Shown piece by piece: positions 8,429-16,568 of a stretch of DNA of 64,000 bases (positions are counted from its first letter, which is position 1; each line of letters opens with the position of its first letter). Location of the stretch: positions 54,402 through 118,401 of the forward strand of contig JAGFIU010000042.1 of assembly GCA_024103355.1 (NCBI GenBank). The letters are read 5' to 3'. A program made the position numbers and the translations under genes. Below the pieces are notes generated by a model. That model saw only the letters and a list, made by a program, of their open reading frames with translations, was not told where the DNA came from and did no database searches. Source of the stretch: Bacteroidota bacterium (GTDB taxonomy: Bacteria; Bacteroidota; Bacteroidia; NS11-12g; UBA955).

Positions 8429-11400
8429 CTACCTCACCAACACAAAAGCTGCCCATTTGTAAGGTTCATTCGGATATTTTGCTTTCATGTATTTTTGAGT
8501 TAAAGCAAAACTCTCTTCAATATTGTTAATCGCAAATAATTTCCCGTAAAAATACTGCATAAACTCCGCAGTTTCCTTGTCAGGTACTTGCCATAGACTC
8601 ATCAATAGGTATTTTGCTCCGGCAATTTTAAAGGAACGTTGCAATCCATAGACACCTTCACTGCCCTTGATGTCGCCCAAACCTGTTTCGCAAGCGGATA
8701 AAACAACAAGTTGTGTATTGGGTAGTGAAATATTGGAAGCTTCATAAGATGTGAGAATACCATCATCCAAACCTTTGGTTGTTTTTTCTCCTTTCCAAGC
8801 ATGATTAGCTCCTGCAAAGAGCAAACCGGAACGGTTGAGCGGGTCTTCAGATATTTTATATTGATTCTCTTCTGTAATAATGCCTCTGCTGCCTTGAAGC
8901 TTATCTTTGTTTTTTGCCGGGTCGGGAAAGAAAAAACCGTGAGTGGCTATATGGATTATAGAAGGAGCATTTTTTCCGCTCATTGCCTTAAATTGTTCTT
9001 CTAAAGCTTGGGTTCCTACAAAATATCTAATGTTGATGTTCTTCTTTTCTGCTATTCCTTTAATATTTTGAACCTCTGTGAGTGTGCCTTGTAAGTAATC
9101 CCATGTTTCTCCTCTTGTGCCGGAACTGCTTGAAAATGAACGTGAAGCTATGTCGTTATTCTCTTTAATTCCGCGCGCTACAGAAAGCATTGCGTCTGAT
9201 GATGCATCATAATTTATACCTCCAAACAAAGCCAAATTATTCAACTGTAAAACATTATGATTACTTAATATCTGTGCAGTTGTGCTGAGTTGTTTTAAAG
9301 TATATTTATCAGAGAGATATTTTTGGTCAGGAGTAACAATAGCAGCAAACGCAATCTGATTGAGTGTTCCTGCAGGTGCAAAATAAATAGTCTCACCATC
9401 TTTGAGGTATTTTTCTATGGGTTTCCAAACCAAATCATAGAGCTTAGTTAAATCAATTTGTGAACTAGAACTTGCAATTGAGCCTCTGTAAAGATTGTTA
9501 ACTCTGTTAATACCAATACCGGAACCCTCAATAACTTGATCAAATTGGTTTTGATAAAATAAAGGAATAAGTAGAGGCTGTTTGTCCTCTTTTCTGATGA
9601 TGAGTGCAATATATTGAGTTGAATCTTGCCAAGCGCTTCCATTGTATTTTTGGAAACTTGCAAACTCAATTGCTACCTCGTTGGGTTGAAGTTTATTTTG
9701 AACATCTTTCCAATTGGTTTTTCCGATTTGATTTACATTCCCGAACTCCTTGGAATACTGAAGCAACCTTTTTTCCATAAGTTCTGCTTCTTTCTCCCAT
9801 TGTGCTAATTGAGAGTTTCTTTCTGTAATCGGTAATGAATATTGTTCTGAAAGCTGAGCCTTCTTTGTAAGCCATGTATCATAAATTTTAGATACTTCAG
9901 GGTTTGAATTATTTTCTATGGATTGCCTCATTTGTAGAGTAGATACGAGAATCAAGCCCTTAGATAGGAGTTCAATGTCATAAGAAATGGCTGCAACCTG
10001 AGGATTGGTTTGATAATAATCTGTGCAGAAATTCTCGTAAATCTCAAAATTGAAATTGAGTGTTTGAATAAAGTTTTCTTTTTCCTTTTCTGAAAGGAAG
10101 CTGAAATTGCTGTTTATCTGTGATTTTAAATTTGCAAACCCTTGTTGATATAGGCTAAAGGCTTTTTCATCCTGTCCCATAGTATGACACATGCCTGCCA
10201 AATTATTGAGACTGAGTCCATAGCTCGGATGCTCAACTCCGTATGTTGTTTTATATATGTCAAAAACCTCTTGATAGAGTTCTAAGGCTTTGTCGTTCTG
10301 TCCTAATTTCTCATATATAATTGCTATGTTCCCCATTGTCTGAGCAGATTCTAAATGTCGTTTGCCAAAGTTTTTTTGGGAGTTAATCAATGACTCTTTA
10401 TATAATGCTAATGCTTTTTCATATTCTCCCATATCTCTATATACTCCGGCAATATTATTCAGTGCGGAAGCATAGTCAGGGTGGTTTTTGCCAAGTGTTT
10501 TTTTGAAAATAGCCAAAGATTCTTCAAACATAGGCAGTGCTTCAGTTTGCCTTCCCATATTGGTATATAAATCAGCAAGGTTGTTTAAACTTGATGCATA
10601 GTCAGGATGGTCTTTGCCGATGCTGTTCCTTTTGATTTCTATTGCTTCATTATACAGTGAGATAGCATTCTCATTTTGTCCCAAATTCTTATATAATCCG
10701 GCAAGGTTGTCCAAGTAAGTTCCATAGATTGGGTGACTTTTACCTAAGGTGTTTAGTGAAATGTCAATTGCTTGCTGATAATATGAAAGTGCGTTGTTGT
10801 ATTGCCCCATTTTTTCATACAACATAGCAAGATTGTTCATATTGGCTGCATAACTGGAATTATTAGTTCCTAAGTTCTTTTTTGTTATTTCAGCAGATTC
10901 AATTAACAATGGCAGAGCTTTTTCATATAAGCCAATATCTAAATAAAATGTTCCTAAGTTATTTAAACGGATTCCATAAGATGGGTGATCTTTTCCTAAG
11001 GCAGATTTAGTACTCTCTAAAGCTTCTTGATAGAGAGGGAGTGCCTTATCATAAAGTCCCATTTTGTTATAAAGTACTGCAAGGTTGCTCAGTCGAATTC
11101 CATAACTTGGGTCATTCTTGTCCAAATATTTTTTTGCATGCTCTAAAGCCTCAAGGAAGAGTGGTAATGCTTTGTCGTACTGCCCCATGCTTTCATAGAG
11201 GTTAGCAAGATTATTTAATCGAGTCCCATAGTCCGGATGCTCTTTCCCTGCGGTTTTTGATGTAATATCAAGTGCCTCAATATACAAGGGTAGTGCTTTT
11301 TCGTATTTGCCCAATTGTTCATAGATTCCTGCAATATTGTTTAATACAATACCATAATACTGATGGTTAATCCCGAATTTTTTCTTTGTAAATAATAATA

Positions 11401-12064
11401 AATTATTTCCCACTCCCAATGCTTCTTGATACTTTTCATCTTCATATAAATCCATTAGCTTGTTATTCATCTTAGTCCACTCTGTATCCTCTTTGTTGAG
11501 AGTATAATTTGCTTTGTTCTCAATTTTTCCGTTCTGTTTATACCAAATCCATTCACCGGCTCTTTCACCTGCTTTGTAAAAGCCTTCAACTTGTAAATTG
11601 CCATTATCATAGTATAGCAATGTCTTTCCTTCTTCTTTGTTGTTTTTGTATGTTACTTTGCGTTCAAGTTGACCGTTTTCATAATAAGATTCGTAGTCAC
11701 CTTCAAACTGGTCATTGTGAAAACTGCATTTTACTTGAATATTCCCGTTTTCATAATAAGAAATAGCAAAACCATCCATTACGTCAGGGTCTATATCAAG
11801 CAAATATCCTTCCCATTGCAACTTGCCACTCTTGTAGTAATCATATACTTTCCCGACCGGTTTACCTGCATTAAAAGTAATCTTTCGATAGTATTGAACT
11901 TCAACAATTAGATTGGTCGGATTAAATTCCTCATCATACCAGAGCACCCATTCTCCTTCCTTCTGTCCATTGATGGTCTTGTTTGGCTTCTGTTGGGGTA
12001 TTTGCTGTGCAAATAAGTGGAGTGGAAGAATTAGAAATATGAATATGAATAGCTTTCTTTTCAT
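8429..12064 (-). CDS. Exported MORN-TPR-CHAT protein (caspase-like CHAT protease)
   Basis: This 1211-residue protein starts with a signal peptide (MKRKLFIFIFLILPLHLFAQ). Residues ~25-200 hold about five MORN_2/YwqK-type repeats (patterns such as YYENGNIQ and YYENGQLE). Residues ~210-650 hold about ten kinesin-light-chain-like TPRs of 42 residues (pattern NNLAxLYxxMGxYxKALPLY). A helical linker follows, then a C-terminal CHAT domain with His1042 (HIATHGFF) and Cys1125 (LSACETGLG), so the protease dyad is present. A SSSSGTRGE segment (R984) lies in the CHAT region before the catalytic His, and QGSRG lies shortly after it. TPR-CHAT proteins act as regulated proteases elsewhere (for example Csx29 with Cas7-11), but those are cytoplasmic, whereas this one should be exported. 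Function here is inferred only. Confidence 0.85.
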   Translation of the reverse strand: MKRKLFIFIFLILPLHLFAQQIPQQKPNKTINGQKEGEWVLWYDEEFNPTNLIVEVQYYRKITFNAGKPVGKVYDYYKSGKLQWEGYLLDIDPDVMDGFAISYYENGNIQVKCSFHNDQFEGDYESYYENGQLERKVTYKNNKEEGKTLLYYDNGNLQVEGFYKAGERAGEWIWYKQNGKIENKANYTLNKEDTEWTKMNNKLMDLYEDEKYQEALGVGNNLLLFTKKKFGINHQYYGIVLNNIAGIYEQLGKYEKALPLYIEALDITSKTAGKEHPDYGTRLNNLANLYESMGQYDKALPLFLEALEHAKKYLDKNDPSYGIRLSNLAVLYNKMGLYDKALPLYQEALESTKSALGKDHPSYGIRLNNLGTFYLDIGLYEKALPLLIESAEITKKNLGTNNSSYAANMNNLAMLYEKMGQYNNALSYYQQAIDISLNTLGKSHPIYGTYLDNLAGLYKNLGQNENAISLYNEAIEIKRNSIGKDHPDYASSLNNLADLYTNMGRQTEALPMFEESLAIFKKTLGKNHPDYASALNNIAGVYRDMGEYEKALALYKESLINSQKNFGKRHLESAQTMGNIAIIYEKLGQNDKALELYQEVFDIYKTTYGVEHPSYGLSLNNLAGMCHTMGQDEKAFSLYQQGFANLKSQINSNFSFLSEKEKENFIQTLNFNFEIYENFCTDYYQTNPQVAAISYDIELLSKGLILVSTLQMRQSIENNSNPEVSKIYDTWLTKKAQLSEQYSLPITERNSQLAQWEKEAELMEKRLLQYSKEFGNVNQIGKTNWKDVQNKLQPNEVAIEFASFQKYNGSAWQDSTQYIALIIRKEDKQPLLIPLFYQNQFDQVIEGSGIGINRVNNLYRGSIASSSSQIDLTKLYDLVWKPIEKYLKDGETIYFAPAGTLNQIAFAAIVTPDQKYLSDKYTLKQLSTTAQILSNHNVLQLNNLALFGGINYDASSDAMLSVARGIKENNDIASRSFSSSSGTRGETWDYLQGTLTEVQNIKGIAEKKNINIRYFVGTQALEEQFKAMSGKNAPSIIHIATHGFFFPDPAKNKDKLQGSRGIITEENQYKISEDPLNRSGLLFAGANHAWKGEKTTKGLDDGILTSYEASNISLPNTQLVVLSACETGLGDIKGSEGVYGLQRSFKIAGAKYLLMSLWQVPDKETAEFMQYFYGKLFAINNIEESFALTQKYMKAKYPNEPYKWAAFVLVR

Positions 12065-12090
12065 TCTTCAACAAACAATTTTGTGTGATA

Positions 12091-12098
12091 CAAACTTA
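12091..12098 (-). promoter_or_regulatory. Promoter -7 box of the MORN-TPR-CHAT gene
   Basis: The plus strand reads CAAACTTA, i.e. TAAGTTTG on the minus strand, 27 bp before the ATG. The same octamer TAAGTTTG occurs in the promoter of the divergent small exported protein at 12241, which hints at shared control but could be coincidence. Confidence 0.45.
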
Positions 12099-12217
12099 TA
12101 TTAAATTGTATTTAGGAATTTTGTTCTTACAATATTTTATTTTAGAGCAATTCTCATTGAATTTTGTTGCATGATATTTATGCTATGTTTATGGATGTAA
12201 TTTTTTTTTAATAAGAA

Positions 12218-12248
12218 GTTGGGTTGTTTAAAAAACAGATTAAGTTTG
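12218..12248 (+). promoter_or_regulatory. Promoter (GTTG - 19 bp - TAAGTTTG) of the small exported protein gene
   Basis: GTTG at 12218-12221 and TAAGTTTG at 12241-12248 are 19 bp apart, a good Bacteroidota -33/-7 pair. The expected start near 12255 leaves a short AT-rich leader before the ATG at 12277. Confidence 0.5.
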
Positions 12249-12276
12249 TCTCTGTATATTTAAAAAATAAAATACT

Positions 12277-12699
12277 ATGAAAATGATTAAAAAAACCATG
12301 CTGTATGTAGCTGCCATTATGCTAACTACAACTCTTTCTCTGTCTGCAAATGCCCAAACTGCACCTAAAACAAAGATTGATTTACATCAGACAAAAGTTA
12401 CACCAACCAGAGGTTCAAACCCAAACATTAAAGTAGATCGCCCAACTACTGATAATGCTGCCACTTCACGTGGCTCCGGTTCTTCAACATGTCGTATTTA
12501 TCTTTCTAACTACACGGATTATAGCATTGATATCTATGTTGATGGGGTTTGGAAAGGAACTTTGGGTGCTTGGAGCGAAGCCTATGTTAATACAGGATCC
12601 GGGTATACTACCTTGTATGGTATATCAGTTGGAAAAACAACCGAATGGAAGTTTGATGGGGCTAACTGTCAAGGGAGCTATACTTACAACTTCTATTAA
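12277..12699 (+). CDS. Small exported beta-rich protein with two Arg-Gly linker motifs, function unknown
   Basis: This 140-residue protein has a clear signal peptide ending in ANA-QT (cleavage after residue 26). A low-complexity linker (27-70) contains TPTRGSNPN (R45) and TSRGSGSS (R65). The C-terminal ~70 residues (72-140) form a compact beta-rich domain full of Tyr, Gly and Trp, bounded by Cys72 and Cys131, which may form a disulfide. I do not recognise the family. The S/T-R-G motifs match those in the neighbouring caspase and CHAT proteins, so it may be released or activated by proteolysis; that is inference. It has its own promoter and a strong terminator. Confidence 0.75.
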   Translation: MKMIKKTMLYVAAIMLTTTLSLSANAQTAPKTKIDLHQTKVTPTRGSNPNIKVDRPTTDNAATSRGSGSSTCRIYLSNYTDYSIDIYVDGVWKGTLGAWSEAYVNTGSGYTTLYGISVGKTTEWKFDGANCQGSYTYNFY

Positions 12700-12722
12700 T
12701 ATAATCAGTGATGCTTTGTGTG

Positions 12723-12754
12723 AAAAAGCACATCCACCCCGGATGTGCTTTTTT
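12723..12754 (+). terminator. Rho-independent terminator after the small exported protein gene
   Basis: GCACATCC (12728-12735) pairs with GGATGTGC (12741-12748) around a 5-base loop, followed by six T. The A-run on the left arm extends the stem. Confidence 0.85.
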
Positions 12755-12763
12755 GTTAAAATG

Positions 12764-12791
12764 AAAAAGGCTCAGTTTTCACTGAACCTTT
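12764..12791 (-). terminator. Terminator downstream of hsp20
   Basis: On the minus strand AAAGG.TCAG pairs with CTGA.CCTTT around a 6-base loop and is followed by T residues. It lies 27 bp past the Hsp20 stop and back-to-back with the plus-strand terminator at 12723. Confidence 0.6.
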
Positions 12792-12817
12792 CTCAAATAA
12801 ACTATATGAAAAACCAA

Positions 12818-13258
12818 TTACTTGATTTCGATTGTGCGCTTACCATGAACTGGGGCGGGTACCTTTTTCAGAACATCAATTTTTAAAATCCCGTCTTCAT
12901 AGCTTGCGTTTACATTGTTCTCATCAGCGTTTTCAGGTAATGAAAAACTTCTGCTAAATGATGAATAACTAAACTCTCTGCGTGTAACTTCTTCTCCGTT
13001 TTTCTCTTCTTTCTCTTGTTTGTTTTCTGATGAAATGGTTAATATTCCATTTTCTACATGAACTTTAAAATCATCTTTTTTCAAACCCGGGATTGCTACA
13101 TCCAATTTGTACTCCCTGTCTGTTTCTTTTACATTCACAGCAGGAATTGTAGTGCCCAATTTGACTCCTTTATTAAAAAAGTCATTGCTGAAAAAGTCGT
13201 CCCAAACATTATCAAAAGTTGGGAACAAATCGCGGTTGTTAAATTTAATGAGTGCCAT
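12818..13258 (-). CDS. Hsp20/alpha-crystallin family small heat shock protein
   Basis: This 146-residue holdase chaperone binds unfolding proteins in the cytoplasm. The N-terminus (MALIKFNNRDLFPTFDNVWD) is typical of Bacteroidota Hsp20. The alpha-crystallin domain spans about residues 38-135, with DREYKLDVAIPGLKKDDFKV, the family EDGILKIDV strand and a C-terminal KRTIEI segment. It forms a single-gene unit with its own terminator. The promoter could not be identified. Confidence 0.93.
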   Translation of the reverse strand: MALIKFNNRDLFPTFDNVWDDFFSNDFFNKGVKLGTTIPAVNVKETDREYKLDVAIPGLKKDDFKVHVENGILTISSENKQEKEEKNGEEVTRREFSYSSFSRSFSLPENADENNVNASYEDGILKIDVLKKVPAPVHGKRTIEIK

Positions 13259-13369
13259 AACTTTAAAATTATTAGTTGTTTTTCTGAAAGCATTAAAATC
13301 GAATATTATTCCAAAACGAAAAATGAGACAATATGGCTACTGTCTAAGGGCTATTAAGACAAAATGTCT

Positions 13370-14614
13370 TTATTTTGATGTTTTTATTCCGAACTTAGAT
13401 AGCTCTTTAAAGAAATCGGGAAATGATTTACTGACAACCTCAGACTCATTTATTTTTATTTGAGTAAAAAAGCCAAAATAACTCAGAGCCATTGCAATTC
13501 TGTGGTCCTTATAGGTATCAAACTCAATAAATTCCGGAATTGCCATTTGACTTGAGTCAAGCTCCCATAGATTTCCTTTACAAGCGAAAGAGATGTTTGC
13601 TTTTTTAAGTTCATTTTGAAGTGCCAATGTTCGGTTACTCTCTTTGAGAGCAAGTGATTCCAGGCCACTAAAGCTAAATTTCTTTTTCAGTAAAGCTAAA
13701 ACCGCAATGAAATTCAAACTCAAATCCGGTGAATCCGTAAAATCTAATTGGGAAATTCTGACTCCTTGCTTGTTATTCGTCACGGTGACCCCAAATTGTG
13801 TTTGGCTGAACTCCAGCCCAAGTGCTGATGCATTATGAGTAAAAAATTTTGCATCTCCTTGGATACTGTTTAATCTTAGCCCCCTCAGACTGATGGTTAA
13901 TTTGTCAAACAACAAGGGGAGGAGTATGAAAAAAGAAGCTGCACTCCAATCTTTCTCTACTTCGAGATGTTTGAAGGTGCTTTCTGATTCAAAGTGCGGG
14001 AAAAAGTAATGTTGTTCACCCTGAATCTCCCATGGAATATTGAGTTGTTTCATACATTGTAGGGTGATTTCCCAATATGAATAAGAACCTAATTGCTGAG
14101 GAACTACCAGTGTTAATCCTTTTCTAAAACTTGGTGCCACCATAGCCATAGCAGAATAAAATTGGCTGCTTTGGATGTCATCGGAGTCGATGGTGATACC
14201 TCCTTCCTTTACTTTCCCTATTATTTTTATAGGAGGAAAACCCTCTTTTCCCATATAGTTTATTGAGGCTCCGGTTTTTCTTAGCATTGTGACCAAGCCA
14301 CCCACAGGGCGTTCTTTCATTCTGTTGCTCCCACTTAATATGCAATCTGAATCAGTGGAGGCAAGAACTGCTGTCATAAACCTGAAAACCGTTCCGGCAT
14401 CTTCTGCATCCAATATTGTATTGTTATAATCTTGAGATAGAAGTCTTTCCATCAAACGGCTGTCATTGGAATCCGGTTCGGTTTTGAGTATAAGATTGGG
14501 GAAATAAAGTTTTTTTAAAACGAGCAAACGATTGTAAATGCTCTTGGATAAAGGGATATCAATGTTGATATTCAGTCCGTCTGCCTTGTTGTACCGGAAA
14601 ACTATACTACTCAT
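13370..14614 (-). CDS. aroA: 3-phosphoshikimate 1-carboxyvinyltransferase (EPSP synthase)
   Basis: AroA joins shikimate-3-phosphate and PEP to give EPSP. The 414 residues carry the family landmarks in divergent form: LSKSIYNR near residue 22 (usually GSKSxxNR), EDAGTVFRF for the GTA.R motif, RPVGGLV, DWSAASFF, DSPDLSL and, near the C-terminus, YKDHRIAMAL. The divergent spelling is usual for Bacteroidota AroA. The start overlaps the aroB stop by 4 bp (ATGA type), so they are translationally coupled. It is the last gene of the bamD operon. Confidence 0.93.
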   Translation of the reverse strand: MSSIVFRYNKADGLNINIDIPLSKSIYNRLLVLKKLYFPNLILKTEPDSNDSRLMERLLSQDYNNTILDAEDAGTVFRFMTAVLASTDSDCILSGSNRMKERPVGGLVTMLRKTGASINYMGKEGFPPIKIIGKVKEGGITIDSDDIQSSQFYSAMAMVAPSFRKGLTLVVPQQLGSYSYWEITLQCMKQLNIPWEIQGEQHYFFPHFESESTFKHLEVEKDWSAASFFILLPLLFDKLTISLRGLRLNSIQGDAKFFTHNASALGLEFSQTQFGVTVTNNKQGVRISQLDFTDSPDLSLNFIAVLALLKKKFSFSGLESLALKESNRTLALQNELKKANISFACKGNLWELDSSQMAIPEFIEFDTYKDHRIAMALSYFGFFTQIKINESEVVSKSFPDFFKELSKFGIKTSK

Positions 14615-15663
14615 AAATTGTGGTAGTTCTTAAGTATATAGGAAACAACCTCAAACGAAACTTCAGCGTTGAGTATGAATTCTTGTGGTTTTTTTAGCAG
14701 GGTCATAATGAACTTGCCTTCTTTGTTTTTTTTGTCATTGTGCAAGCTTTCCAAAACAATATCAATATCCTTGATTTTATTAGGCAAAGGGTGAAATTGA
14801 GATAAAATTTTATTGATTTTGATTCTATCTTCTTTGTCCATCATACCGATATGCTCCGCAATCAGATTCTCTAATTGCATGCCCCAAAAGATAGCCTCAC
14901 CGTGCAAAAGGATATCCGCTTCTGCATTATAAACGGCTTCAATAGCGTGTCCTATGCTATGACCATAGTTGAGAGATTTACGTATCCCGGATTCGTTCGG
15001 GTCTTTGCTCACAACTTGATCTTTTGCTTTTAGAGAAGAGTGTATATAACGCATCAATTCCGGACTCTTTGCATCCGGTAGCGTTGGGTGTAAAGCAATT
15101 TCAAGCCAATTATCAGAATCGAACAGGAGCATCATTTTAACAATCTCTGCTAAGCCTGATATTTGTTCTCTTTTGGGTAATGTTTTGATAAACTCTGTTG
15201 CAATACAAATAGATTCAGCGTTTTGGAAAGTTCCCAAGAGGTTTTTAACCAATCCTAAATTAATAGCTGTTTTTCCTCCGTAAGCAGCATCAGCCATAGC
15301 CAACGTAGTCGTGGGTATATTGATAAAACGTATCCCACGTTTGTAAACCGAGGCAACAAATCCGCCAAGATCACAAATCATTCCTCCCCCGAGGTTAATA
15401 ATCAATGAGTCTCTGTCAGCATGCAATTTTAAAAGTGATTCGCTTATATAAACAAACTGTTCGAAATTTTTGTGATTATCACCATTTGGAATTGTAATAA
15501 CCGGATGGTTTAATTCTTTGAAATAGGGAAGATAGCAATGCAGGTATGTGTTGCTGTCACATAAAAAAACAATCTGCGAACTTGCTTGTTTCTGAACAAA
15601 TGAGGTTATATCAGAAATAGAATCTAAGAAATGAATTGAGTCAAAGCCATTTGATTGTATCAT
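14611..15663 (-). CDS. aroB: 3-dehydroquinate synthase
   Basis: AroB converts DAHP to 3-dehydroquinate using NAD+ and a divalent metal. In 350 residues the NAD-binding block NLGGGMICDLGGFVAS, the segment PTTTLAMADAAYGGKTAINLG and the metal-binding region RKSLNYGHSIGHAIE are all present. It overlaps the neighbouring genes on both sides by 4 bp, between porD and aroA, which indicates co-transcription. Confidence 0.95.
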   Translation of the reverse strand: MIQSNGFDSIHFLDSISDITSFVQKQASSQIVFLCDSNTYLHCYLPYFKELNHPVITIPNGDNHKNFEQFVYISESLLKLHADRDSLIINLGGGMICDLGGFVASVYKRGIRFINIPTTTLAMADAAYGGKTAINLGLVKNLLGTFQNAESICIATEFIKTLPKREQISGLAEIVKMMLLFDSDNWLEIALHPTLPDAKSPELMRYIHSSLKAKDQVVSKDPNESGIRKSLNYGHSIGHAIEAVYNAEADILLHGEAIFWGMQLENLIAEHIGMMDKEDRIKINKILSQFHPLPNKIKDIDIVLESLHNDKKNKEGKFIMTLLKKPQEFILNAEVSFEVVSYILKNYHNL

Positions 15664-16568
15664 GATTGCCTGATTTTGTCGTAATCACCGGCATTGGCAA
15701 CATCCATCTTCTTGAGCATTTCTATGATTCTGTTTTTTTCGGCAACTGTTGCTTCTTTGTAAATTTCAATGAGTTCGAGGTGTTTAACCAAGAAGAAATT
15801 ACGTACCATCATTGAGTTTGGTTGGGTTCTACATAAATTTTCAATATTTTTTAAAGACTCTTCTATTGCCTTTCTTCCCTCTGATACATCTTTGTACATC
15901 ATATCAAGTCCTTTCCTGTGATATTGATAAATAGTGCTTCTCAGTGGTTTGAAACGGTCGCTCAGAAGATTGTCAAGCAGATAGTATCTGTTTTTATCGC
16001 GCTGACCGTCATTAGGTCTCCATCCTTGAATGTTTTGAGAGGCATCCAAAATTCCTTTTGCTTGTTGATAATAAGGAGTTCCTGCAAACTCTCCAAAACT
16101 ATCATAGTCTATTCCCATGATTATATAAGCATAATAAGCAAGGACTCCTGTAAGATTATATACATTATTATTCTCTTGAAAATCCATTGATTGAAATGCT
16201 TGGTATGTAAATGCTACACCTTCATCTCTGAAATTGGTCAGCATGGTTGTATAACCTGATTTGTAAACGGGTCTTAAACTTTGAATTTGAAAGTTTGCAA
16301 TTATGGCATTAGAACCGGGATCATAAGATGTTACTTCTATAATCATATTTACTGCGATTCTTTCTTGTTGCAGAAAACGGTCTTTGCTCCATTTCCTACC
16401 ATTGAGAAATTGAATAACGGAGTTCTGAAGACTTGTGAAAATGCTCTTATCGCTCAGTTGAACTTGTGTGGTGATTATATTCACATTAAAATTCATGTCC
16501 TGAGCTTGAGATACAATAGGGCTTCCCATTAGCAAAAGGATGATTGTGCTTTTAATAAAATTTTTCAT
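15660..16568 (-). CDS. porD: PorD-like type IX secretion protein (DUF4835)
   Basis: This 302-residue protein has a signal peptide (cleavage near SQAQ-D) and the DUF4835 pattern: an N-terminal FNVNIITTQVQLSD strand, a FLNGRKWSKDRF motif and an ENNNVYNLTGVLAYYAYIIMG segment. The family corresponds to PorD, a periplasmic or outer-membrane protein of the type IX secretion system. It fits the T9SS cargo domain in the protein at the left edge. It lies between coaBC and aroB with 4-bp overlaps; this coaBC-porD order is common in Bacteroidota. Confidence 0.88.
   Translation of the reverse strand: MKNFIKSTIILLLMGSPIVSQAQDMNFNVNIITTQVQLSDKSIFTSLQNSVIQFLNGRKWSKDRFLQQERIAVNMIIEVTSYDPGSNAIIANFQIQSLRPVYKSGYTTMLTNFRDEGVAFTYQAFQSMDFQENNNVYNLTGVLAYYAYIIMGIDYDSFGEFAGTPYYQQAKGILDASQNIQGWRPNDGQRDKNRYYLLDNLLSDRFKPLRSTIYQYHRKGLDMMYKDVSEGRKAIEESLKNIENLCRTQPNSMMVRNFFLVKHLELIEIYKEATVAEKNRIIEMLKKMDVANAGDYDKIRQS

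Noticed and set aside
12455..12886. 143-residue plus-strand frame overlapping the small exported protein
   Set aside because: It runs through two terminators and into hsp20 antisense. The signal-peptide frame at 12277 is the real gene.
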